DNA from: a virus | DNA length: 42,136 nt | IMG/VR virus record: IMGVR_UViG_3300037394_000075 | Coordinates: 1-42,136 of that record | Direction: 5' to 3' (one strand) | Shown here: positions 1 through 7,330 of the stretch, in pieces | Layout: every line of letters starts with the position of its first letter | Numbering within the stretch: position 1 is the stretch's first letter | The notes under the pieces: model-generated | What the model was told of the DNA's origin: nothing | Databases searched by the model: none | Seen by the model: only the letters and a program-made list of their open reading frames with translations | Position numbers and translations under genes: made by a program

Positions 1-1194
1 ATGGAAATTACGGTTTATAAACGTCATTCAAAAGACTGCGAACACAAGGCTGACAGGGCATTTCGCCGCTGCTCATGCCGCATGATGCTGGAGTGGTCTG
101 AGAGCGGGAAACGATTCCGCGTCTCAGCGAAAACACGCTCTTGGACAGAAGCGGAGCAACGGGCTCGCGCCAGAATGCAAGACGCCCACGCCCGTACGAT
201 TGGCGAGCAGCCCAAAGCTGGCGAGCCGATCTCGCTTGAGCGGGCGGTTGAAATGTTCACAGCCAAGAAAAGCTCAAAGCACAAACAGACACGCCGCAAG
301 TATGAATACACCCTCAGAAACCTCAAGGCGTGGGCAGTCCGCAACGGGCGGCATTATTTGATGGACCTCACCGAGAGCGATCTTGAGCGGTATCAAGCCT
401 CCTGGACTCTCAAGAGCAACTATGCCAAGCGCAACGAGCAAGAGCGCCTCCGCACCTTCTTCCGCTATTGCTGTGCGTCCGCTGAAATCAAGCTGGCGTA
501 CAACCCCACGGCACAGCTTGAACACTTCAACACTACGTCCGACGAACCGGAAGACCCGTACACGGAAAAGGAATACAAGGCAATCGTTGCAGCGGCGGAT
601 CGTGTACCGACCTTCACGGGCGATGTTGCTGAGCGAGCCAAGGCGTTAATTGCCGTCATGCGATATGCGGGTCTCTCTATTCAGGATGCGGCAATCCTTG
701 AGCGAGGGGCGGTGACACCCGCCACGGTCAATGGCAAGGCTTGCTATCGCGTGGAGATTCGCAGGAGCAAGACCCACACAGGCATCAACAACGTAGTGCC
801 GAAAGAGGTTGGTGACGCCCTGCTCAAAGTCGCGAACGGCAATCCCAAGTATTTTTTCTGGAGTGGTAACGGTGAGCCGATCAGCACCACCAAGCACTGG
901 TCAGCACGCCTCAAGAAAGTCTTTGACGCCTCGGGAGTCACTGACGCACACTCGCATAGATTCCGCAAAACGTTCGGCGTGGACTTGCTCACGCACGGTG
1001 CCCCGCTGCAAATGGTTTCGAAGGCTCTCGGTCACCGCAACACGGTAATCACGGAGCGGCATTATTTGAAGTGGGTGCCGAAGCTACAGGAACAGTTGGC
1101 GGAGCACATCTCCAGAACATGGAGCACAGAACAGCAAGGAATCATGGAGCCTCAACAGTTCGCTGAGGTTCCTGTTGCCGCACCATTACAGTGA
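1..1194 (+). CDS. Tyrosine recombinase (phage integrase)
   Basis: Site-specific recombinase expected to integrate and excise the element at a tRNA gene. The catalytic set is visible: R221 in the box around VMRYAGLS, K257, H317-x-x-R320 (HSHR), H345 in LGHRN and the nucleophile Y355 in ERHYLKW. The N-terminus holds three Cys (C13, C24, C26) that could bind a metal, followed by a SAM-like core-binding domain at about residues 78-165. The Cys-rich start is, as I recall, common in integrases of Acidobacteriota. The length of 397 aa is normal. The ATG is the first base of the window, so its ribosome site and any attL/tRNA lie outside. The likely partner att site is the tRNA fragment at 41761-41788. 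The family call is very secure; the exact site preference is inferred. Confidence 0.96.
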   Translation: MEITVYKRHSKDCEHKADRAFRRCSCRMMLEWSESGKRFRVSAKTRSWTEAEQRARARMQDAHARTIGEQPKAGEPISLERAVEMFTAKKSSKHKQTRRKYEYTLRNLKAWAVRNGRHYLMDLTESDLERYQASWTLKSNYAKRNEQERLRTFFRYCCASAEIKLAYNPTAQLEHFNTTSDEPEDPYTEKEYKAIVAAADRVPTFTGDVAERAKALIAVMRYAGLSIQDAAILERGAVTPATVNGKACYRVEIRRSKTHTGINNVVPKEVGDALLKVANGNPKYFFWSGNGEPISTTKHWSARLKKVFDASGVTDAHSHRFRKTFGVDLLTHGAPLQMVSKALGHRNTVITERHYLKWVPKLQEQLAEHISRTWSTEQQGIMEPQQFAEVPVAAPLQ

Positions 1195-1220
1195 ACGCAT
1201 CTGGAAGGGAGAATATTGAA

Positions 1221-1448
1221 ATGGGTTTCATTATCAAATGCAAGATTCCGAGTGGCGGGTACGGATACATCCGTGGTCAGATTCTCAGCGGTCAGGACTG
1301 GGACATTGACAACTTGGCCTTCACTGCCAATGCTAGGGAAGCACACGTCTTTCCAACACTAGACGCGGCGTTGCGTGTGAAGGAAAAAGTACGCACGTCA
1401 CTTGAGGAGGTAGAGATTATTGACCTCGACAAACCAACACACCACTAA
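1221..1448 (+). CDS. Small hypothetical protein downstream of integrase
   Basis: A 75-aa protein of unknown function. The ATG at 1221 is chosen because an AAGGGAG ribosome site lies about ten bases upstream; the open frame extends a little further but overlaps the integrase end without its own site. The protein has a mixed beta-like N-terminus (IIKCKIPSGGYGYI) and an acidic C-terminal half with a short helix around VKEKVRTSLEEVEI. No known domain is recognised. It follows the integrase by 26 bases in the same direction and converges with the minus-strand gene ending at 1460. It is probably real because of the good ribosome site and protein-like composition. Confidence 0.65.
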   Translation: MGFIIKCKIPSGGYGYIRGQILSGQDWDIDNLAFTANAREAHVFPTLDAALRVKEKVRTSLEEVEIIDLDKPTHH

Positions 1449-1459
1449 TCTACAGGGAC

Positions 1460-1672
1460 TTATTTCTTTGCTGCCCGAATCTTGGCCCAACGTGCCTTCT
1501 GTGCGGCTGCGATTCTTCTCCGACCAGCAGCGGACAGCTTCCGTCGTGCCGTGCGTGGTTTGCCAACGACCTTGTCTATTGATACAGTCTTGCCCCCACT
1601 CAGCAGTTCGATAGCTTTTTCCATTCGGGCAATATTCTGCCGGATCTCGGCGATGATGCTCTCTATGCTCAA
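1460..1672 (-). CDS. Small basic-tailed hypothetical protein, acidobacterial type
   Basis: A 70-aa protein on the minus strand with a TTG start at 1672-1670, supported by a GGGAG ribosome site on the minus strand six to seven bases before it. The N-terminal half is an amphipathic helix (SIIAEIRQNIARMEKAIELL). The C-terminal half is very basic and ends KARWAKIRAAKK, preceded by RRKLSAAGRRRIAAA. This serine/alanine-arginine tail is a recurrent motif I associate with small proteins of Acidobacteriota genomes and their mobile elements, possibly nucleic-acid binding. Function is unknown. It converges with the gene ending at 1448 and is divergent from the HTH gene at 1955. Confidence 0.7.
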   Translation of the reverse strand: MSIESIIAEIRQNIARMEKAIELLSGGKTVSIDKVVGKPRTARRKLSAAGRRRIAAAQKARWAKIRAAKK

Positions 1673-1954
1673 CGTGTTCTCCCGTGTCGCCAGATGCGAC
1701 TGGAAAGACTAGCACGCAAAACCGCTATTCCGCTGGACCCCCTTGACCCGCGTACACCGCCTGTGGTACGTTTATAAAGCTGACATGCGGGTCGCCTGAC
1801 GCCGCATGACGGATTGTACGAGGTCCGATCTGAGACCCTGAAAAGTCTCGGCACGCTAACGAAGGACGCCAGGTCCGGCGAGCGTTGTGCTCAAGCGTGC
1901 AGGCTGCCTCTCACCAGCTGTTACCCAAGCCTCCAGTAAATCAAGAGTACCGTC
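1673..1954. promoter_or_regulatory. Divergent intergenic control region with operator-like palindrome
   Basis: These 282 bases separate the minus-strand gene from the HTH gene and hold no convincing ORF. A -35-like TTGACC at 1743-1748 is followed 18 bases later by TACGTT (1767-1772). Between and overlapping them is an imperfect palindrome, CGTACACC (1751-1758) and GTGGTACG (1763-1770), with six of eight symmetric pairs. That layout fits an early promoter with a repressor or excisionase site, possibly bound by the HTH product of 1955-2164. Function is inferred from position only. Confidence 0.35.
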
Positions 1955-2164
1955 ATGCAAGAAACACAACAGATGCTCACCACATCGGATGTTGCCGTTC
2001 GTTTGAACGTCTCACCCGACACTGCTTTAAGAATAATGAAATCAACCCCTGGAGTCCTACACCTCGGGACAGGCTCCAGAACACTTTATAGAATGCCCGA
2101 ACCAACGTTTAACGCCCTGGTCCGCAAGTCCTCTACGCCGACTACAAACAGGAGGACGCAATGA
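1955..2164 (+). CDS. Excisionase-like helix-turn-helix protein
   Basis: A 69-aa DNA-binding protein. Residues 8-30 (LTTSDVAVRLNVSPDTALRIMK) form a MerR/excisionase-type helix-turn-helix, followed by a short wing-like segment with GTGSRTLYRMPEP. Small proteins of this type near an integrase commonly act as recombination directionality factors or early regulators. The stop overlaps the ATG of the next gene (ATGA at 2161-2164), so the two are translationally coupled. No strong Shine-Dalgarno site is seen before the ATG. It could equally be a simple transcriptional regulator. Confidence 0.75.
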   Translation: MQETQQMLTTSDVAVRLNVSPDTALRIMKSTPGVLHLGTGSRTLYRMPEPTFNALVRKSSTPTTNRRTQ

Positions 2165-2658
2165 CGAAAAATCAACAGGAGCTAAGCGATAACAAAAAGC
2201 ATGAAGAGTTGGCGAACCGCATCCTTGCGGAACTCGACGGCGTAATGCTGAAAAAGCTGAAGGAACTCAAGCCTGAACTGCTTGAGTTGCGTGGTTATTT
2301 TCAAGAGAAGGGGCGGAGCGGAAACATTCTGGGCTGCGAAACGTGGGCAGCGTTCTGTAGCGAGAAGCTGCACCGCAGCAAGCAAGCGGTCAATCAGATG
2401 CTTGCCGAACCCAAGCGGAAAGAAACTTTCCACCCTGACGAGCCTGACGCTGCAACGGCAGAGGGCAAATCACCAGAACCGCTCGAAACATGGGAAAAAG
2501 CTCAGAGTGAAGCCAAGAAGAAAGTTAGGCATTTCTTCACTGCGTTAGCTTCGGTGAAGGACATCGAAGGCAAAATGAACGACCTGCTGGACGGGCTGAT
2601 TCCTTGCCGCAAGTTCAAGATAACCGTCGAGGAAATCGAAGAGGAGGTTACTCAATGA
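2161..2658 (+). CDS. Hypothetical phage/plasmid-type early protein
   Basis: A 165-aa protein of unknown function. The core at about residues 20-85 is helical and includes LRGYFQEKGRSG, then CETWAAFCSEKLHRSKQAVNQML. This resembles a motif I have seen in uncharacterised phage and plasmid proteins, where a short W-x-x-FC helix is followed by an HTH-like helix. The C-terminal third is charged and probably coiled coil. The start overlaps the HTH gene (ATGA) and the end overlaps the next gene (ATGA at 2655-2658), so it sits in a tight early operon. A DNA-binding role is possible but not shown. Confidence 0.7.
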   Translation: MTKNQQELSDNKKHEELANRILAELDGVMLKKLKELKPELLELRGYFQEKGRSGNILGCETWAAFCSEKLHRSKQAVNQMLAEPKRKETFHPDEPDAATAEGKSPEPLETWEKAQSEAKKKVRHFFTALASVKDIEGKMNDLLDGLIPCRKFKITVEEIEEEVTQ

Positions 2659-3854
2659 CCTCCCCTATAACAGTGAAACATCTGTGGCTCCCCTTCAGCG
2701 AGCAGGCTCCCTTGTTCAACGCTCTTGATGCTGGTCCTTGGCATCGTGCCTCGATTCGTGGGAAACAGATACACCGAAAGAATATCGTCTTCTATGAAGG
2801 CGACGCTGACACGGCGCAAGAATATGCACGGGCTGCCACGGACAAAGAGCCGCCGATACCGTATGCCGACGGACCCTCAGAGTTGCAGGTCGTCCGCAAT
2901 CGTCTGCAAGCGGAGTATGGATATTCATTCTCCGCTTGTTACATCAATTATTACGCCGATGAATCCGTGGGCATTGGATGGCATAACGATGCCGAGGAGA
3001 TAGGCTCCGAGATCCCCGTCAGAATGCTCTGTTTGGGCGGCTCAAGGACATTCTCCGTCTGGAAAGTCAGGCGCGGTGGCGACGGGAAACTCCAAAAACC
3101 TTTCGCAGAGTGGGAGGAACTGACCGAGAGCGGAGACCTTGTCGAGATGCCCGTAGGATTCCATGAGAAAGGTGCTTACCGTCATGCCGTACTGCCTCAG
3201 AAGTCTTATGCTGCCGCACGAATCAGCCTCACGTTCCGCAGTCCAGACTTGTCTGAGTGCAGTTTTTCCGCAGTGCGGGTCACAGCTGGCGAGATCACTG
3301 GACGGTCGACCAAAAACCAGTTTGCTGGCCCAAGAGTGTGGTGCTGTAAGGCTGGCAGGACCTATCCCGAGGACGCCGTGTACGTTGGTTGCAAGACCGT
3401 ACGCGGACAGGTGCGGGATGGGTCGATATTCGGCAATGCTGTGAACCCATTGAAGGTGAGAAATAAGAACAGCAACCCGTGGGTCGCCACGGATGCAGCG
3501 TCTTTCCGTGAATACGCCCAACAGAAACTGAGCGGAACCACCTCAAAGGACGCTGATTTCCGAGAGCACGTGAAATGGCTGCGTGGAAAACACCTCTTGT
3601 GTTGGTGTGAACAGGACGGCTCCAAGCGAGCAGACTTCTGCCACGCTCGGGTTTGGTTGGAGATAGCCAACCGCCCGACCTACTATTGGGACTCCAGTCC
3701 AAAGCAAGCAATACACGGGCTGGCGTCCCGCAGACAGTCGCTTACAGAGGAACACTTCCCAACGATGGATTTGATTGAGGGATCGTTGACGGCGAAAACC
3801 TCGGCGGGAGATTCGTCTCCGTCACACGGCGAAAAGATGCCTGAAAGCCCTTGA
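2655..3854 (+). CDS. AlkB-like 2-oxoglutarate/Fe(II) oxygenase fused to DUF4326
   Basis: A 399-aa two-domain protein. Residues 1-198 look like an AlkB-type dioxygenase: iron ligands H110-x-D112 (in GWHNDAE) and H177 (in YRHAVL), and a 2-oxoglutarate-binding R189/R195 pair in AARISLTFR. Residues about 225-345 match the DUF4326 pattern as I recall it: VYVGCKTVRG, the NPLKV turn, LRGKHLLCWC (C316, C318) and a later CH pair (C329-H330). The start at 2655 is chosen over an in-frame upstream one because GAGGAGG lies at 2641-2647 and the ATG overlaps the previous stop. AlkB relatives demethylate or hydroxylate nucleic-acid bases. A role in phage DNA repair or in protecting or modifying bases is inferred; the role of DUF4326 is unknown. 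Confidence 0.85.
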   Translation: MTSPITVKHLWLPFSEQAPLFNALDAGPWHRASIRGKQIHRKNIVFYEGDADTAQEYARAATDKEPPIPYADGPSELQVVRNRLQAEYGYSFSACYINYYADESVGIGWHNDAEEIGSEIPVRMLCLGGSRTFSVWKVRRGGDGKLQKPFAEWEELTESGDLVEMPVGFHEKGAYRHAVLPQKSYAAARISLTFRSPDLSECSFSAVRVTAGEITGRSTKNQFAGPRVWCCKAGRTYPEDAVYVGCKTVRGQVRDGSIFGNAVNPLKVRNKNSNPWVATDAASFREYAQQKLSGTTSKDADFREHVKWLRGKHLLCWCEQDGSKRADFCHARVWLEIANRPTYYWDSSPKQAIHGLASRRQSLTEEHFPTMDLIEGSLTAKTSAGDSSPSHGEKMPESP

Positions 3855-3973
3855 TGTTTTGGGATTGCGTCAAACTCCGGTCCTCCGAATATGACGCCGT
3901 GCTGTATTCCAAGCGTAGAGCTTGGGGGCACGTTAAAACCTATAACTCGACGCAATGCCGAGCGAGGCAATAG
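3854..3973 (+). CDS. Possible 39-aa coupled microprotein
   Basis: A short open frame whose ATG overlaps the stop of the oxygenase gene (TGATG), giving a 39-residue product starting MFWDCVKLRSSEYDAV and ending in a basic tail. Support is the coupled start and a plausible amino-acid mix; there is no homology or independent ribosome site. The remaining 82 bases to 4055 show only a short CCCG/CGGG hairpin and the ribosome site of the next gene. Confidence 0.3.
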   Translation: MFWDCVKLRSSEYDAVLYSKRRAWGHVKTYNSTQCRARQ

Positions 3974-4055
3974 CAGGAAAGCTAGACCCGCAATGACGGG
4001 CAGCTAGGACGCCTCTACAAGTACCTTCCTGTAATTCACTCTAAAAGGAAAGCAA

Positions 4056-4958
4056 ATGCCATACTATAGATTCAACGGGGATGTTGTGTTCTCCCCAACA
4101 CTACGTGAGAACGGAGAGCTTCACTTCACCGTTCCGACCGAAAGACTAAGCAGCTTAGGTATACCGCTCGGACAAGATGTCTGTATCCAGGTAGGGTTTC
4201 AGGGAGCGACTATCGAAGCCGACAACAGAACCACCGCATACGATGTGCTACGAGAAGCGGTGCACAATGCTAGCACCGCAGATATGCCATTGCGCACGAC
4301 TAATGAAAGATCCTGGGATTGGTCCAGAGCGGATGTGTTGTGGACGCAGGAACGGCAACTCTTGCAATTCACTCAGGAAGAGATTGCCGACCCTGATAGC
4401 ATACTCACGGCACTTTCTCACCAGTACGAACCTAACCAGCCTCCGCAAGATGTCATCAGAGCGGCCCGAAAAAGAAGGGCAAAGCTGCGACGTGTGCAAG
4501 GTCTACGTGCGTTTGTGGAAGCCCACCCAACCCTGGACATTAGGTGTCGGGACGAAATGAGTCCCGCGGCTCGCTTGATAATAAACTGTGCAGGTAACCA
4601 TGACGGAGTATCACGTCATTATGACGTAACCTCCATAACGTGCATCACCAGCGTAGACCCTGTTCAAATACACGTCAAAGACTTGCGTACAGGGCTGGAG
4701 ACGTACATAGCACCGACTGATGTACATGCATTCGATGTATTTATGCAGGGAGTGCAGCTAGCTACACAGGCTAATTGTGTTCATGGCGTCATTATTCACG
4801 AGCTACCTGCGCCACCGCCCAATATTCCAACAGCGGAGGAGGTTGCATTGGCGGAGCAGCGTGAGGCCTGGCAGGGAGAGTTGGCTGCGTGGCGAATAGC
4901 GCACCCGTATCCGCAAGCTCCACCGAGTTCAACAAATGATGCTGATGTTCCATTTTAA
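4056..4958 (+). CDS. Hypothetical protein with SSB-like acidic C-terminal tip
   Basis: A 300-aa protein of unknown function with a good AAAAGGAAAG ribosome site before the ATG. The N-terminal 60 residues are beta-rich (YYRFNGDVVFSP, LHFTVPTERL). The centre includes a helical Arg/Lys stretch (AARKRRAKLRRVQGLRAFV), and a second beta-rich region follows at about 175-245. The C-terminus is a Pro-rich linker ending NDADVPF. That tip closely resembles the DDDIPF tail of bacterial single-stranded DNA-binding proteins, which docks many replication and repair partners. Whether the body folds as an OB domain cannot be told by eye. It is the only gene between two sparsely coding stretches. Confidence 0.7.
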   Translation: MPYYRFNGDVVFSPTLRENGELHFTVPTERLSSLGIPLGQDVCIQVGFQGATIEADNRTTAYDVLREAVHNASTADMPLRTTNERSWDWSRADVLWTQERQLLQFTQEEIADPDSILTALSHQYEPNQPPQDVIRAARKRRAKLRRVQGLRAFVEAHPTLDIRCRDEMSPAARLIINCAGNHDGVSRHYDVTSITCITSVDPVQIHVKDLRTGLETYIAPTDVHAFDVFMQGVQLATQANCVHGVIIHELPAPPPNIPTAEEVALAEQREAWQGELAAWRIAHPYPQAPPSSTNDADVPF

Positions 4959-5540
4959 AAACACCGAGCGTCTTGCGAAGCTCGATACTAGAAAGGCTTG
5001 AGAACCAACAATAGAAATAAGTAAGGGACAGCAATGTCCATGTCATGGTTAAGCGGATGCGTCTCAATCGGCTGGCTACCAGAACAACGGAATGGTACGA
5101 GGTTGTGCTCGACAGTCCTGGTAGCACCGATATTAAGAGAGTCGATTGGCAGACGAGTAGATTAGTAACACTGTGCAAGAACGTGAAACCCTACGTCGAA
5201 TGAAGCCGCTTGTCGGGTGACAATAAACGGACCCAAGTCCAGGAACACTGTGGACCCACACCGAGCTGACAAGATAGACGCTGCTGTCCTTGTCCCGTTC
5301 AGACTCTTTGTACTTGATGGATGATATCAGTAATAGCGGAGGGTTAGCTATTGCTCTCTCCGAACCCTTCTCCTCATTACCTTGATGAACAAAGCAACCC
5401 CGATAAGCAGCATTGTAGATGCTTGATTACCTGACAATAGTTGGTCATCTTTTCCCTCGCAAGCGTCGTCGACCACATACTAGTCAGTAGAGAAGTGTGG
5501 AGGACCATCGAGTCCGAAATCTTATTAGGAGCGGACATCA
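4959..5540. other. 582-base sparsely coding region with alternative hairpins
   Basis: No ORF of ordinary size lies here. Two overlapping short frames occur near 5034-5203 (see separate entry). AGTAATAGC (5329-5337) can pair, with one mismatch, to GCTATTGCT (5347-5355). An alternative stem pairs AGGGTT (5340-5345) with AACCCT (5363-5368), so the two hairpins exclude each other, as in an attenuator. GTCCA and TGGAC near 5237-5256 form another small stem. The ribosome site TAGGAG for the HNH gene is at the right edge. Any regulatory role is inferred only from these structures. Confidence 0.35.
5045..5203 (+). CDS. Possible small protein (two competing frames)
   Basis: A 52-codon frame starting at ATG 5045 encodes a protein-like sequence including TEWYEVVLDSPGSTDIKRV and ending KNVKPYVE. 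However, the good ribosome site AAGGGA (5023-5028) is spaced for ATG 5034, which opens another frame of 43 codons ending at 5165. The two overlap almost fully, so at most one is likely real. Amino-acid content favours the 52-codon frame; the ribosome site favours the other. Function is unknown. Confidence 0.25.
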   Translation: MVKRMRLNRLATRTTEWYEVVLDSPGSTDIKRVDWQTSRLVTLCKNVKPYVE

Positions 5541-5984
5541 ATGGCAAAAGAGAAGAAATCAGCAACAACTCGTATTCAGGGAAAATACACAGTCGCAGAA
5601 AACCAATGTTGGATCTGGACAGCGGCAAAAGGAACACAAGGGCAGTATCCAGTTATCCGTGGAGATGGCAGTCAGGACAGTAAAGGAAAACCGCAATACG
5701 TCTATCACCTGACGTGGGAGGCAGAGAACGGTCCTTTGCCAACTACAGCACCGCCAGACGGCAGTACTCGTTGGGAGCTTCATCATACTTGCCGCAATCG
5801 CCTGTGCGTCAATCCGTCCCACATCGCTTTGGTGACACAGAAGGAACACGCCAAAATACACCGTAGAACCGAACCCAAGTGCCCGTTGAAGCATGTTTCC
5901 GACGCTGGAATCCTCGATTTTCCTGGATTCATGTGGCATCGAGTTGGGTCTCACGGCTGGGCATGGTCCGCAGAACTCCAATAG
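5541..5984 (+). CDS. HNH endonuclease (homing/phage type)
   Basis: A 147-aa HNH nuclease. The motif at about residues 78-108 reads LHHTCRNRLCVNPSHIAL, followed by KEHAKIH. This is the HNH_3-like arrangement in which the first His pair, two Cys and the NPSHI segment form the beta-beta-alpha-metal site. N-terminally, CWIWTAAKGTQGQYP is the substrate-facing region typical of these small nucleases. A TAGGAG ribosome site precedes the ATG. It stands alone after a long sparse stretch, which is how free-standing homing HNH genes often sit in phage genomes. A role in DNA processing or mobility is inferred. Confidence 0.88.
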   Translation: MAKEKKSATTRIQGKYTVAENQCWIWTAAKGTQGQYPVIRGDGSQDSKGKPQYVYHLTWEAENGPLPTTAPPDGSTRWELHHTCRNRLCVNPSHIALVTQKEHAKIHRRTEPKCPLKHVSDAGILDFPGFMWHRVGSHGWAWSAELQ

Positions 5985-6005
5985 CGTTGTGAATCGACAG
6001 AGTTG

Positions 6006-6320
6006 ATGATGTTCACATCCGAAGCACTCGCCGCTCAGAAAGCAGCTCGAAGGACTGAGGTAGACAAAGACTGGGCGAAATGTACTGACGAGTTGGTTAA
6101 TCGGGTTCTGGAAGCGTCAAGACGCGTCCCAAATGCAGGATTTGAAGAGTTCGCCGCTGAGTTTACTTTAGGTCCGAACGCATCGGCTGAACGCAAACTC
6201 GAATTGACAAACACATTGGCTGCCCTTAAGAGGACTCCAGCTCGCAGTTACTTCAAGCAACTCAAGGCGGTTATGGACGCCGCCCGTAATTCGTTTCCCC
6301 TTATCCCGACGGAGCCATGA
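6006..6320 (+). CDS. Hypothetical helical protein
   Basis: A roughly 104-aa mostly helical protein (SEALAAQKAARRTEVDKDWA, then LVNRVLEASRRVPN and LKRTPARSYFKQLKAVMDAA). No domain is recognised. Three in-frame starts (TTG 6003, ATG 6006, ATG 6009) lie together with no strong ribosome site; the first ATG is chosen arbitrarily. It lies 21 bases after the HNH gene and may share its transcript. Function is unknown. Confidence 0.6.
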   Translation: MMFTSEALAAQKAARRTEVDKDWAKCTDELVNRVLEASRRVPNAGFEEFAAEFTLGPNASAERKLELTNTLAALKRTPARSYFKQLKAVMDAARNSFPLIPTEP

Positions 6321-6337
6321 CAAACCGCGCTGACGGG

Positions 6338-6443
6338 ACTCTAGATGGTCGGGGATTGTCTGCTTTCTTCTAGAGTTAATCAGACAAGTCTGTTCGGTAC
6401 TTGCTCCTAATAAAACCTAGCCAAGCTGACTGGAATGGTCAGC
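6338..6443. promoter_or_regulatory. Paired inverted repeats upstream of the sigma-like gene
   Basis: The 191-base gap before the sigma-like gene has no ORF but holds two exact inverted repeats: ACTCTAGA (6338-6345) with TCTAGAGT (6369-6376), and GCTGAC (6425-6430) with GTCAGC (6438-6443) around a 7-base loop. They could be operators or RNA hairpins. Neither is followed by a T-run, so an intrinsic terminator is unlikely. Confidence 0.35.
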
Positions 6444-6511
6444 AATCATCGAAGCCCTAGCGCCTCTGACCACGTACGGCGATCAGCCCATCCGCCGTCA
6501 AGAGGATTGTT

Positions 6512-7330
6512 TTGACAAAGAACCTCGACATAGACAAAAAACCATTTTCCGCCCGCTCTCATCTCCCAACCAACGAATTTCCCACTCGCTACGAGGCGGC
6601 GATACAAAAGCACGTCAGCAAGTTAAAACGCGCCTTTTCCTTATCGCGCGAAGACGCAGAGGACTTGTGGCAGGACATCGTCCTGGACCTGCTGAGCATT
6701 CCGATCTCGCTGCGGGGGCAAAAGTATTACGTTCTCAAATGTGTCGCCAATGCAGCAGTGGATTCAATCCGACGAATCACGGGCAAGCGCCCCTCCGACT
6801 CTCAATCCCAGCGTCAGCGGACGGTCTATTTCGAGGAGCACCTACACGACGACTCCAGTAGTGCGCTGTGCCACCTGATTTCGAGAGCTACGACTGTTCC
6901 AAGCCCTGATTACGATCAGAACTTGATGCTCAACCGAGTTCGCCACCGATTGAACCCAGCCACCCTCGAACTGTTCGACTGGGTACTCAAAGAGCCGAAA
7001 CATAACCACGGCGACCTCGTCCGGTATTGCAGGAAAGAACTGAACATGAGCGCTGACGACATCTCAACGGCCCGACTGGAAATCGTAGAAGCCATGCACG
7101 TCTGCGGGCTGGCACTGAATTACCCACCGCCAGCCATTCATAAGCAGAAAAGGATGCGCAGGACTGCGGTTGAACGGCTCCATTGGCTTCAAGGCCTAGT
7201 AAATGCTGGATACACGAGGGTGAGCGAGGCTGCCCAAGCGGCGGGTCTGACTCCGTACGCCGTCAACTGGCACTGTCGCAAATATCACGGCTGTAACTAC
7301 AACGAGTTCGTCGCAAGGAGCAAACAATAA
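6512..7330 (+). CDS. Sigma-70-family (ECF-like) factor, phage encoded
   Basis: A 272-aa protein. Residues about 28-92 match sigma region 2: YEAAIQKHVSKLKRAFSLS, REDAEDLWQDIVLDLL and YYVLKCVANAAVDSIRR, the conserved core-binding and -10 recognition helices of ECF sigmas. The middle (120-200) is divergent and longer than in ordinary ECF factors. The C-terminus has a helix-turn-helix-like stretch (VSEAAQAAGLTPYAVNWHC) that could contact a -35 element. TTG 6512 is chosen because AGAGGA lies five bases upstream. It overlaps the next gene (TAATG). It lies just before the late region, whose intergenic gaps carry a repeated bipartite promoter-like element, so it may be the late-gene activator. That link is inference. 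Confidence 0.72.
   Translation: MTKNLDIDKKPFSARSHLPTNEFPTRYEAAIQKHVSKLKRAFSLSREDAEDLWQDIVLDLLSIPISLRGQKYYVLKCVANAAVDSIRRITGKRPSDSQSQRQRTVYFEEHLHDDSSSALCHLISRATTVPSPDYDQNLMLNRVRHRLNPATLELFDWVLKEPKHNHGDLVRYCRKELNMSADDISTARLEIVEAMHVCGLALNYPPPAIHKQKRMRRTAVERLHWLQGLVNAGYTRVSEAAQAAGLTPYAVNWHCRKYHGCNYNEFVARSKQ

Noticed and set aside
3042-3711. Long reverse-strand frames inside the AlkB/DUF4326 gene
   Set aside because: They are opposite-strand shadows of a gene with clear catalytic motifs and have no ribosome sites or domain sense.
5560-5590. CAGCAACAAC inside the HNH gene as another late element
   Set aside because: No AGTATYTGA box lies 14 bases further on; it is coding sequence.
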